From: an uncultured Bacteroidota bacterium
GTDB lineage: Bacteria; Bacteroidota; Bacteroidia; Chitinophagales; Chitinophagaceae
Direction: 5' to 3'
Length of the DNA stretch: 64,000 nt
Assembly (NCBI GenBank): GCA_903903635.1
Contig: CAIUZK010000211.1
Coordinates: forward strand, 1-64,000
The first letter of the stretch is position 1. Each line of letters opens with the position of its first letter. Positions 45,881-54,397 of this stretch are shown in pieces. A program made the translations under genes and the position numbers. The notes under the pieces were generated by a model. It saw only the letters and a list, made by a program, of their open reading frames with translations, was not told where the DNA came from and searched no databases.

Positions 45881-46040
45881 GGAATGTTTTTCCCTTTTTC
45901 TATGCTCACATGAACTCTTCAATCAGAAAACTAAAAAGTACCATCTGGTGTGAAAATGGTGAGCAGTTTGTGATTGCTACAGCCTATGCTGATTTCCATC
46001 TTTTCTTAGAATGAATGCCTATAAGCGCTAGAGGTTAAAG

Positions 46041-47873
46041 CTACTCCTTCAAAAACTTCCTCACCTCAGTGCCGTTTATCCTGATGAGGTAAATGCCGGA
46101 GGGCAGGTTGGCTACATCAATTTGTACCTGCTGGGAGCAATACTTTTGGCTACTAAATGTTTGCCCTATGTAGTTTGTGATATCAGCAGAGGTTATTGGA
46201 TTGTTTGAAGTAATTGTAAGGGTGTTAAAGGCAGGGTTTGGAAACACTTCTATAGATCCATCGCGGGGGGATATGGTGTTGAATGTAGAATTGATACAAT
46301 CACTACTGGAGCTTATTATAAAGGTATAATGTGTGGTATCTGTGCCGCATGAATTAGTAAGGATATATTCAAGATTTACAGTCCCACTTGAAATGCCTGT
46401 TAACAATCCTATGGAAGGGTTAGTATAATGCGGATCAGCAATTACAGTAGCAATTGAATTATCTAAACTCAGCCAGATGCCTCCGGTTACTGAGTTGTAA
46501 ATATCTGTACTGGTACCAGGACAAATACTATCAACGTATGCCAGTAAAGTACCGCCTACCGGAATTGAATTAACTGTTACTGTTTTGGTGGCTGAAAAGC
46601 CAGATTTTGTGTATGATATCGTAACTATACCTGCGCTTAAACCAGTTACACTGCCAATAGTATCTACGGATGCAATTACTGCATTACTGCTGCTCCAAAA
46701 GCCACCGGTTTTGACTTCGTTTAGCAAGATAGTGTTTCCTGCACACAATTGGTTTGCCCCTGTAATGGGGGATAAAATGGTATCAACTCTCATTACCGTA
46801 GCTTTACCACCATAGCTGCCATCGGAGAATGAAACATAAGGATTTCCACTCCTGTCCATTGCTAAATCAGGACACCAGGCAGGACTAGTTGAGACGGTGG
46901 GTCCACCAACTGAAACCCAACTGCTACCAATGAATTTCTTGACTATCACCGGACTGAAACCTCCATAATTAATATAGGACACATAGGGAATACCACCGGC
47001 ATCAATTGCAATAGATGTAAAAGCTGCATATTCTGTTGAGAATCCCGGACTTCCGACAAACACCCAGTTACTACCATTATATTTCATAACAGTAGTCTTG
47101 CCAGCAATTGCAAGGGCACTATCCACCCAATCCTCAAAAACTACATAGGGCGTGCCGTGCATGTCAATTGCTATAGAGGTATACTGAGCCTTCCTGTACG
47201 GGAATCCTGTGCCGGCAGATACCCAGGTAGTTCCATTGAATTTCATAACTCTTGCTGCTCCGGCGGCATTAAAATCGCTGTAAACAACATAGGGTGTACC
47301 AAGACTATCTATAGCTATAGAAGGACTTAGGGCCATGCCTCCTGAGAACCATGCACTACCAACCAATACCCAATCAGTACCATTGTATTTCATTGAGGTA
47401 GCACCACCACCGGCACCATCCATATACACAACATATGTTGTGCCATCGGGTGCAATCGCTATTGATGGTGTCACTGCTTCATATGCCGAGAAACCCTCCA
47501 TACCAACCGTTACCCAACTTGTACCATCAAATTTCTTAACTGTAGCTTTAAGGCTATTGTAATAATCTGAATAAATTACAAAAGGGATATTATTACCATC
47601 GATAGCAATTTTAGGTGAACTTACTGTACTATCTGAGAACTGTCGGCTGCCAACAAAGGACCAAATGCCTCCAGTGCATTTCATAACAGTAGCTTTACCG
47701 CTATCGACAAAAACCAAATAGGGTATGCCTCCAGTGTCTATTGCTATGGATGTTGTTTGTATATAAGCAGGCGAGAATCCAGGGCTACCTACAGGTACCC
47801 AGATTTGTGCCGAGGCGGGTAAAGAATATAATAGACTGATAAAAATGATATAATACAGAAGCGCATTTTTCAT
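46041..47873 (-). CDS. Propeller-like cargo with T9SS type A sorting domain
   Basis: 610 residues with a signal peptide (MKNALLYYIIFISLLYSLPASAQ). Residues about 24-365 contain seven ~50-residue repeats, each built on SIAIDxxGTPYVVYxD, KATVMKFNG and WVxVGxxGFS, likely a beta-propeller. An Ig-like (BIG2) pair follows (GGFWSSSNAVIASVDTIGSVTG). The C-terminal ~80 residues (IEVFPNPAFNTLTI ... VQIDVANLPSGIYLIRINGTEVRKFLKE) form a type A sorting domain. It is exported by the type IX system. The 84 bp at its 3' end are about 95% identical to the neighbouring gene. Confidence 0.88.
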   Translation of the reverse strand: MKNALLYYIIFISLLYSLPASAQIWVPVGSPGFSPAYIQTTSIAIDTGGIPYLVFVDSGKATVMKCTGGIWSFVGSRQFSDSTVSSPKIAIDGNNIPFVIYSDYYNSLKATVKKFDGTSWVTVGMEGFSAYEAVTPSIAIAPDGTTYVVYMDGAGGGATSMKYNGTDWVLVGSAWFSGGMALSPSIAIDSLGTPYVVYSDFNAAGAARVMKFNGTTWVSAGTGFPYRKAQYTSIAIDMHGTPYVVFEDWVDSALAIAGKTTVMKYNGSNWVFVGSPGFSTEYAAFTSIAIDAGGIPYVSYINYGGFSPVIVKKFIGSSWVSVGGPTVSTSPAWCPDLAMDRSGNPYVSFSDGSYGGKATVMRVDTILSPITGANQLCAGNTILLNEVKTGGFWSSSNAVIASVDTIGSVTGLSAGIVTISYTKSGFSATKTVTVNSIPVGGTLLAYVDSICPGTSTDIYNSVTGGIWLSLDNSIATVIADPHYTNPSIGLLTGISSGTVNLEYILTNSCGTDTTHYTFIISSSSDCINSTFNTISPRDGSIEVFPNPAFNTLTITSNNPITSADITNYIGQTFSSQKYCSQQVQIDVANLPSGIYLIRINGTEVRKFLKE

Positions 47874-47914
47874 GACGGGATATTATATACTAAAGATACT
47901 CATTTAATTAATTC
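47871..47914 (-). repeat. 44-bp leader shared by two cargo genes, copy 1
   Basis: The sequence from the start codon of the gene at 46041 upstream for 44 bp (CATGACGGGATATTATATAC onwards, plus strand) is identical to 49443-49486, the leader of the adjacent cargo gene. On the minus strand it contains TATCTTTAG, a partial match to TAnnTTTG, so a shared promoter is plausible. Confidence 0.8.
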
Positions 47915-47918
47915 ATTT

Positions 47919-49445
47919 CTACTCCTTCACAAACTTCCTTACCTCCGTGCCATTTATCCTGATGAGGTAAATGCCGGAGGGCAGGTTGGCTACATCAATT
48001 TGAACTGATTTGTTATAATATTTATTGCTAACAACCTCTTGCCCAATCGGGTTGAAAATAATTACTGATGTTATCGGGTTATTGGATGATATAGTAATCG
48101 ATTTATTCGTAGGATTTGGGAAGATATAATAATTAGAGGAAGGTTTTTGGGTTTCAATAACGGACACTGAAGAGTCAATAACTGCAACCGTATCAGGTGG
48201 GGTGCCACATCTTGTGCCATGCATATTGTAATAAATTAAATGAGATTGTTCAAAATTTGGAGAATCTCCATCCCAATGATAATAGTAGGTCAATCCAATC
48301 CCAAGTTTGAAATACGACCAATCATATTCACTACCTAACCCCCCTGCGTAAAAATTGGCTGGCTCTACAACATAAACAGGGCTATGAGAACAATAACTCG
48401 TATCATTTGGAATATAAAAAAGATAATTTCCTAATAAAATTTGCTCTTCAGGCATATATGATGTGTCCATCAGCGGGTAGATGCTGCTTGAAAAATAATA
48501 TACTCCTCGAGTAGAGACAAAAGTGCAGGGATAATGTGTATACCCAGTGAAGGAACAGGTACCAGCTGAGCCAACCAAATTCAGGATGGCCAAGGAACCC
48601 GAAAGTGATTTAGAGCTAACTGTATCTAAAATTTCTTCAGAAACATTATAAGACATCATAGGTGATATTCCATAGAAGTGCGAACTTCTAATCACATCAC
48701 CACTATCCCAATTGTATAATTGTTGCGTATTGGGGTTTATAAAATCAACCAGCTTAAAAATAGTGATATTCGGGTTAGGCATAACTGGAGTTGATAATGC
48801 GAAATTAATATTTGAACTCGTACATGTTGACCTGTCGAGAAAGAAATCTAAACCAATCCGGTACGCCGAATCTGGTTTATGATATGGAAATGTATAAAGA
48901 TCAAAAACCTGAACAAAACCATGATTTTTGCTAAGAATAATTTTGAAGCTGTCCAATGGGTCAGAAGGCACTATACCTGTACCATTATTGGCTGTAATCA
49001 TAATTGTCTTAATGGAGTCAGGAACTGATAGTACCGTCATTGTATCCTTTGAGATTACCGTGGCTTTATAATACAGGCTACTGGAATCTCTATAAAAATC
49101 CCAACTGTCTCCTATGTTGGCCTGAGTCTTAATAATTACTGAATCATTCCAATAACTATCAAAAACAAAAGTGCCATCATTTAGTTGGCGTACCTTCTTC
49201 CCTAACCAACTTCCACCATAAGCTAAAAAAGGATATCCACCTGTCCCATAGGTTCCTCTTGGTGTTTGAAATGGATAATAAACAATAGTATCCCCTAATG
49301 TATCAATTGCATCTATCCTGATGCCTCGCAGGTAGCCGTTGCCATTAATAAAATAATGCTTAACACCTGCCTGCAGGCATTGGTAATTTTGTGCATTGCA
49401 GAAATTGGCACTGCAAATCAGAATAATGAGCAACAACCTTTTCAT
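47919..49445 (-). CDS. Secreted protein with T9SS type A sorting domain
   Basis: 508 residues with a signal peptide (MKRLLLIILICSANFCNAQ). The body shows no recognisable catalytic domain; it is rich in Tyr, Ser and Asp and has features of unclassified extracellular beta-proteins (for example YNMHGTRCGTPPDTVAV before the tail). The last ~75 residues (YYIFPNPTNKSITI ... GQEVVSNKYY ... VQIDVANLPSGIYLIRINGTEVRKFVKE) are a type A sorting domain nearly identical at DNA level to that of the gene at 46041. It precedes that gene on the same strand, 45 bp apart. Confidence 0.8.
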   Translation of the reverse strand: MKRLLLIILICSANFCNAQNYQCLQAGVKHYFINGNGYLRGIRIDAIDTLGDTIVYYPFQTPRGTYGTGGYPFLAYGGSWLGKKVRQLNDGTFVFDSYWNDSVIIKTQANIGDSWDFYRDSSSLYYKATVISKDTMTVLSVPDSIKTIMITANNGTGIVPSDPLDSFKIILSKNHGFVQVFDLYTFPYHKPDSAYRIGLDFFLDRSTCTSSNINFALSTPVMPNPNITIFKLVDFINPNTQQLYNWDSGDVIRSSHFYGISPMMSYNVSEEILDTVSSKSLSGSLAILNLVGSAGTCSFTGYTHYPCTFVSTRGVYYFSSSIYPLMDTSYMPEEQILLGNYLFYIPNDTSYCSHSPVYVVEPANFYAGGLGSEYDWSYFKLGIGLTYYYHWDGDSPNFEQSHLIYYNMHGTRCGTPPDTVAVIDSSVSVIETQKPSSNYYIFPNPTNKSITISSNNPITSVIIFNPIGQEVVSNKYYNKSVQIDVANLPSGIYLIRINGTEVRKFVKE

Positions 49446-49486
49446 GACGGGATATTATATACTAAAGATACTCATTTAATTAATTC
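49443..49486 (-). repeat. 44-bp leader shared by two cargo genes, copy 2
   Basis: Identical to 47871-47914. It lies immediately upstream of and includes the ATG of the gene at 47919. The rest of the 289-bp gap to the sigma factor gene is AT-rich without other features. Confidence 0.8.
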
Positions 49487-49734
49487 CAACTATCCTAATC
49501 AGAAATTATATCCGGAGTACTAAATCCCCCCACTAATAAACACATTCAAATATATTATCTTATAAATTTATCAGCAGACATCTTCAGAAATACAAAAAAT
49601 ATTAATCCTAAATTAATAATTATCGCCCCACTTTCCGCCCGATTCGTTAATTTTAATTGTGTTTGCATCAATTACCCAACCATTTTAAGAATGGTACAGT
49701 CTATATTGATGTTTAGTATTAATAACAAATATAC

Positions 49735-50310
49735 TTGTCTATAGCTTTGGCATATACTACTACGGGCCATGCCAGTGAGTTGGAGCAACTCATTCAAGGA
49801 TGTATCCACAACGAACGTGGAGCACAGGAGAAGCTATATCATCTCTTTTATCCGAGAATGATGGCTTTGGTCCGCAGGTATATTGATCATGAAATGCAGG
49901 CAGAAGAGGTGTTGAATAATGGTTATCTCAGGGCTTTCCAGAAAATTAAACAATATAATTTTCAAGGATCCTTCGAAGGATGGCTGAGAAAGATCATTTT
50001 TCATGCCGTGGCAGACTATGTGAAACAGAATGCGCGTTATAGCAACAATATAGTTCTTATAGAAAAAGATGAATTTGTGCATAAAGATCATGCCGATAAG
50101 CTGTATTACGATCAGCTTATACAACTGGTTCAGGCTTTACCTGATGCCACCCGGTCGGTATTCAATATGTATGTAATGGACGGATTTACGCATAAAGAAA
50201 TAGGAAATTTATTAGGTATAAGTGAGGGTACATCCAAATGGCATTTATCGGAAGGCAGAAGGGTATTGAAAGAAAGGATTGAAAAACTGGAGTTGCACCT
50301 GAAAATATGA
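49735..50310 (+). CDS. ECF-family RNA polymerase sigma factor
   Basis: 191 residues from TTG at 49735; no in-frame ATG precedes the sigma domains, and TTG at 49747 or 49780 are alternatives. Sigma region 2 spans about residues 22-90 (EKLYHLFYPRMMALVRRYI, EEVLNNGYLRAFQKI, FEGWLRKIIFHAVADYVKQ); region 4 about 125-185 (LPDATRSVFNMYVMDGFTHKEIGNLLGISEGTSKWHLSEGRRVL). A TAGCTTTG box at 49742-49749 suggests transcription may begin within the 5' codons, favouring the 49780 start. The next gene starts 41 bp after the stop and is a likely membrane-bound partner. Confidence 0.88.
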   Translation: MSIALAYTTTGHASELEQLIQGCIHNERGAQEKLYHLFYPRMMALVRRYIDHEMQAEEVLNNGYLRAFQKIKQYNFQGSFEGWLRKIIFHAVADYVKQNARYSNNIVLIEKDEFVHKDHADKLYYDQLIQLVQALPDATRSVFNMYVMDGFTHKEIGNLLGISEGTSKWHLSEGRRVLKERIEKLELHLKI

Positions 50311-50350
50311 TTTGGCAATAACTATTTTAAAAATAAAAAAACTTATCCAA

Positions 50351-52909
50351 ATGGATAATAATTTAATCAACATCGATGACCTGGTAAGGCAGCGATTAAC
50401 AGGACGGGAGGAGCGGGAGCCTGCCGGTGCATGGTTGCGCATGCGCGAACTTCTGGATAAAGAAGAAGAACGTAAGCCCGTCGGCTTTATCTGGCGCCGC
50501 ATGTTTGGCGGCCTGGCTATTCTGGTGCTGATCTCCGCGATCAGCCTGGGTAGCTATGAGCTTTCATCTTCTTACAAAAGGTCGGCAGGAAACAATACTC
50601 CCGTTATTGCTTCCTCTGACGTGAACACCAATACACATAACAATCAGAATCCCGCAACCAATAATAACAGTATTGCTCCGGTAGCCGCAAACGATAATAC
50701 AACTGACAAGCATAACAAATCAACCAAAACATCTGCCGCTTCAGGCATTTCAGATAACCATTCTAAAACAACTGCTAAAGAAAACACTACTACTCCTGTC
50801 GTTACATCTGCTGTAACAAGTACTTCTGTTACTCAGCCTGCACATCATAACACGCACAATACTGCCGACAATGTAAAATCAACAATTGCCGCTACTAATT
50901 CGGAAACTGCAGGCAAGACCAACATTTCTGAAAACACAACCGATAATAATACTGTTGCCGATAATCATGATGCTGCGCCACACAACACACCGGCTGTTGC
51001 AAAAACTACAGGTAAAACACCTAAGACTGCAATAACAACCAGGACTTCTGAAACAACTTCAGGTAGTACTTATGCCGGTTCTGCCACACCTGCTGCTAAA
51101 GCCGGTGAAACCCCTGCTGTTGCTACTACTAAAACCGGTAGCAATACCAATGGTTTGACTGATACCAAAACCGAAGCTAAAAAGTCTTCCCTGTCCGGAA
51201 CCAATAAGCATACCCAATCGGATATCAGTGAGCCTGCGGTTGCAACAAGCAATACAACTGCCAACTCAACTGATAAGAGTGCTCCTGCGGTTGCAACAAC
51301 CAATACTAATGCCAACTCAACTGATAAGAGTACTACTGAAACTTCAGCCAATACAAAACATAGTATTGCCGGTAATTCATCTAAGCCGGATGGCACAGCT
51401 AAGAAGCCCGGAACAAAAACTCAGTTAGCCGGGAATAACAAAAAACATACAGGGATAGCTGCAACTAATGCTACTACTGCTAAAACCGGTAAAGGCGTGA
51501 ATATTAAAACCATTCCTTTGGCTGGCGCTGCACCCACACCTGTGGCTACCACAAACAGTCCGGCTAAAAAGCATGGCATAGCTTCATCTATCAAAGCCTC
51601 AGGTTCGGCTAAACACATTCCATCAGACAAGAAGACCGATAAAACTGCAATCGCAGGCGCAGATTCTAAATTGACTGATGACGGCGATATAACAACAACT
51701 ATTGCCGATAAGCCAGCTATTAAAAAAGCCGGCAAGCGCGGAGGTACCATTACGGCAACTACGGCTCCTGTTACGGCTAAAGGAACAACAAGCATTGCGC
51801 ATCATGCAAAACCTGTTACTCCTGCTTTATCCAAAAAATCAATTATCACCACCGGTTCCGGAATTGCTGAAAACGACAATACAGAAGCCGTAAGTATAAG
51901 AAGGGGCAATAAAACTATAGATAAGGTAACTATTACAGAAAGGTATATCAAGATATCTCCAAACACTTATCTCCTGCATCTGGATACCATATCTATGGAG
52001 AATATTAATGAAGAATATTCTATTACTAATGTTGCCAAATCTGAAAATTCAGGCCCTTCAAAGGAAGCTGAAGAAAATGGCAATCTTACTGTCAATAACG
52101 GAAATGCGCTGATGGCACCCGGCGCTCAGCCACCATCTGAATCAAAAACTGATGAAGCAATTCCCGCAAAGGAAACTACCAAAATAAAGAAAGCGAATGG
52201 CCATCCGTTTGAGCCTTTGCAGAATGCTTTCAACGATATCAAGTATAAGATAAACGGCACCCAGTTTGCAATGGGTCTCACAGGTGGTATCAACGGTACT
52301 TTCTTTGGCCCAAGCAGTTTCAACGGTTTCCAGTTTGGAGCTACCGCCAACTTCGTTTTCAGCGAATCATTAAATGCAATGGCCGAGCTTAAGTATTTCC
52401 ACCGTGCAAATAACGACTACACCCTGAACGATAACTACAGCACCTATACTTATAGCGGCAATGGCTATACACAACAGCAAATGAGTCTGCCTTATACATT
52501 TTCTACCTTGCACAGTTTTGAAATGCCTGTATCCATACGCTATACAAAAGGCAAATTCAATTTCTTTGCCGGCGCAAACCTGGTTTATTCATTTGCAATC
52601 AACGAAAGCCAGGGATTGCCTGTTGCAGGCGCCACAAAATCCTTTACAGGATTGGTACCGGGTAATGATACTACAGCAAAAATTAAAACCGGTGATTTTG
52701 ATGCCCGGTTTGGTTTAGGCTATCTGTTCGGTGTTTCCGTTCAGTTGTCGCCAAGTATGTCGCTCGATTTCAGGGATGTTCAAACCTTTTGGGATAATGC
52801 ACATTCGGCAGGAGCAAAAGAAATATCAAGCCAACTTTACAGGGCCCCATCTTTCCAGATTTCATTGGGATACAGATTTGCCGGCAAGAAAGAAAAAGAC
52901 AAAGAATAA
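50351..52909 (+). CDS. Putative envelope-spanning regulator with beta-barrel
   Basis: 852 residues from the ATG of MDNNLINIDDLV. Residues 1-50 are charged and helical (DDLVRQRLTGREEREPAGAW), resembling the cytosolic head of Bacteroidota anti-sigma-like proteins. One transmembrane helix spans about 51-69. Residues about 75-620 are low-complexity Thr/Asn/Ala/Lys/Ser, including a 17-residue repeat pair (PAVATxNTxANSTDKSx). From about residue 638 a beta-barrel follows (FAMGLTGGINGTFFG ... FNFFAGANLVYSF ... FQISLGYRF), ~210 residues, matching porin/OMP_b-brl-like domains. The order suggests one chain passing from cytosol to outer membrane. It follows the sigma gene directly. Confidence 0.78.
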   Translation: MDNNLINIDDLVRQRLTGREEREPAGAWLRMRELLDKEEERKPVGFIWRRMFGGLAILVLISAISLGSYELSSSYKRSAGNNTPVIASSDVNTNTHNNQNPATNNNSIAPVAANDNTTDKHNKSTKTSAASGISDNHSKTTAKENTTTPVVTSAVTSTSVTQPAHHNTHNTADNVKSTIAATNSETAGKTNISENTTDNNTVADNHDAAPHNTPAVAKTTGKTPKTAITTRTSETTSGSTYAGSATPAAKAGETPAVATTKTGSNTNGLTDTKTEAKKSSLSGTNKHTQSDISEPAVATSNTTANSTDKSAPAVATTNTNANSTDKSTTETSANTKHSIAGNSSKPDGTAKKPGTKTQLAGNNKKHTGIAATNATTAKTGKGVNIKTIPLAGAAPTPVATTNSPAKKHGIASSIKASGSAKHIPSDKKTDKTAIAGADSKLTDDGDITTTIADKPAIKKAGKRGGTITATTAPVTAKGTTSIAHHAKPVTPALSKKSIITTGSGIAENDNTEAVSIRRGNKTIDKVTITERYIKISPNTYLLHLDTISMENINEEYSITNVAKSENSGPSKEAEENGNLTVNNGNALMAPGAQPPSESKTDEAIPAKETTKIKKANGHPFEPLQNAFNDIKYKINGTQFAMGLTGGINGTFFGPSSFNGFQFGATANFVFSESLNAMAELKYFHRANNDYTLNDNYSTYTYSGNGYTQQQMSLPYTFSTLHSFEMPVSIRYTKGKFNFFAGANLVYSFAINESQGLPVAGATKSFTGLVPGNDTTAKIKTGDFDARFGLGYLFGVSVQLSPSMSLDFRDVQTFWDNAHSAGAKEISSQLYRAPSFQISLGYRFAGKKEKDKE
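51233..51334 (+). repeat. 51-bp in-frame tandem repeat in spacer
   Basis: CCTGCGGTTGCAACA recurs at 51233 and 51284, with the following bases largely the same, encoding PAVATSNTTANSTDKSA and PAVATTNTNANSTDKST. The unit encodes 17 residues, so gains or losses keep the reading frame of the spacer. Confidence 0.75.
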
Positions 52910-52932
52910 CCTATAGTTTAGGTTACTATACA

Positions 52933-52966
52933 GAAACCTGGGTGTGCGCTCAGGTTTCTTTTTTTA
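52933..52966 (+). terminator. Terminator after the envelope-spanning gene
   Basis: GAAACCTG (52933-52940) pairs with CAGGTTTC (52951-52958) around a 10-nt loop, followed by seven T. It lies 23 bp after the stop codon and ends the sigma-barrel operon; the convergent transporter gene ends at 52983. Confidence 0.88.
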
Positions 52967-52982
52967 TATCCTTTACCGGTCA

Positions 52983-53768
52983 TTATTCATTGACCTTGCC
53001 CATAGCGGCATGTTTCATTTGCCCGGTTACAGCCTTACCCAGATAGCGTTCTATCGCCCTTTCTATAATATAGATAACCGGTGTAAGCACAATAGCCATC
53101 GTAAATTTATAAGCATAGGTAACCATACCTATTGCCAGTACCCGCTGAAAGGTCCATCCCTTGCCAATTTTGAACGCGATAAACAATACAATGAAACTAT
53201 CGACAAGCTGAGATACCAGTGTAGAGCCTGTAGCCCTGAGCCAGACCCGCTTTTCACCAGTCACCTTTTTTATTCTGTGAAATATCCACACATCCACCAA
53301 CTGGCTTACCATAAACGCAACCAGGCTACCTACAATAATCCACATTCCCTGCCCGAAAATGTTTGAAAACGCCGACTGCATATCCGGCACTCCGGCAGCC
53401 TGCTGGCTGCCTGTCCAGAAAGAGGTATCGGCAGGTATGCCTATGGCCAGGTAAAACATGAGGAATGCATAACTTATCAGTCCGACTGCTATATAGGATA
53501 TCCGTTTTACTGCCCTGGGGCCATAGTATTCATTTACAATATCGGTCATTATAAATTCAAGTGGCCAGAGTAATACACCGCAGGTTAGTGTAAAGGTCAA
53601 ACCCGGCTCCCCAAATAAAGTAAAGGGCGTGGGAATCATACCAAAAACCCGCTCCAGCGAAAATAGTTTACCACCAATGCACTCAGCTATCAGTGCATTG
53701 GCAACAAAAAAAGAAGTCAACAGGATAAACAGCCGGGTTGGCTTATCATTTAGTATTTTATGAATCAT
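52983..53768 (-). CDS. Queuosine precursor transporter (YhhQ/VUT family)
   Basis: 261 residues with about seven helices. The characteristic segments are FFVANALIAECIGGKLF, LLWPLEFIMTDIVNEYYGPR, and the C-terminal LVSQLVDSFIVLFIAFKIGKGW and YAYKFTMAIVLTPVIYII. The family imports preQ0 or related precursors of the tRNA base queuosine across the inner membrane. No queuosine synthesis gene is near. It stands alone and is convergent with the sigma-barrel operon. Confidence 0.86.
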   Translation of the reverse strand: MIHKILNDKPTRLFILLTSFFVANALIAECIGGKLFSLERVFGMIPTPFTLFGEPGLTFTLTCGVLLWPLEFIMTDIVNEYYGPRAVKRISYIAVGLISYAFLMFYLAIGIPADTSFWTGSQQAAGVPDMQSAFSNIFGQGMWIIVGSLVAFMVSQLVDVWIFHRIKKVTGEKRVWLRATGSTLVSQLVDSFIVLFIAFKIGKGWTFQRVLAIGMVTYAYKFTMAIVLTPVIYIIERAIERYLGKAVTGQMKHAAMGKVNE

Positions 53769-53886
53769 TATTACCGCGCTTATTATAATTTCACATACCG
53801 CTCCCGGCAGGATACCAGGATATATCTGCCGATAAAGCTATCCGTTTTTTTCCATATCTGGTTTATACAGGTATAGAGATAAGCGT

Positions 53887-53894
53887 TAACTTTG
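53887..53894 (+). promoter_or_regulatory. Putative -7 box TAACTTTG
   Basis: Exact match to TAnnTTTG, 17 bp before the ATG at 53912. The -33 region has no clear TTG. The leader would be very short. Confidence 0.5.
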
Positions 53895-53911
53895 AAATAA
53901 AATGTAACCGA

Positions 53912-54334
53912 ATGGAGATTACCAGATATATTTTACCGGTTGTTTCAGGCGCTATGATCGGAATTTTGGTCATAGTGCTGGGTGAAAATATAGTACATAG
54001 TATATATCCCTATCCTCCCGGAACAGACTTAAGCAACCCTGAATCTATAAGACTTGCTATAAAATTAATGCCTGCGAAACTACTGATAATGGTGCTGGTC
54101 AATTTCGCCATAGCCTCATTTATTGCAGGCTTTGTAGCGTCAATTGCTTCCAAAAGGATTACTGCCATGCCTGCACTTGTGGTAGGGCTGGTACTTACCT
54201 TATCGGGAATGTATAATGCCCTGTTTCTGCCCCACCCTTTATGGTTTACTCTTGCTAATCTGGTGGTATATCTCCCGTTTTCCTACCTGGCCTATCTCCT
54301 CATCAGAAAGAAAGATTTAACACCAGTTTCATAA
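53912..54334 (+). CDS. Small four-helix membrane protein
   Basis: 140 residues with four hydrophobic helices (about 5-27, 54-78, 84-103 and 109-131) and short loops, with positively charged ends. No family recognised. It precedes the OmpA-like gene by 63 bp on the same strand and may be co-transcribed. Confidence 0.65.
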   Translation: MEITRYILPVVSGAMIGILVIVLGENIVHSIYPYPPGTDLSNPESIRLAIKLMPAKLLIMVLVNFAIASFIAGFVASIASKRITAMPALVVGLVLTLSGMYNALFLPHPLWFTLANLVVYLPFSYLAYLLIRKKDLTPVS

Positions 54335-54397
54335 ATTCCGGCACAGAAAATGTGTACTATTTATAAAAAGACCGACCTTTTTAGTACTTTAGTGACG

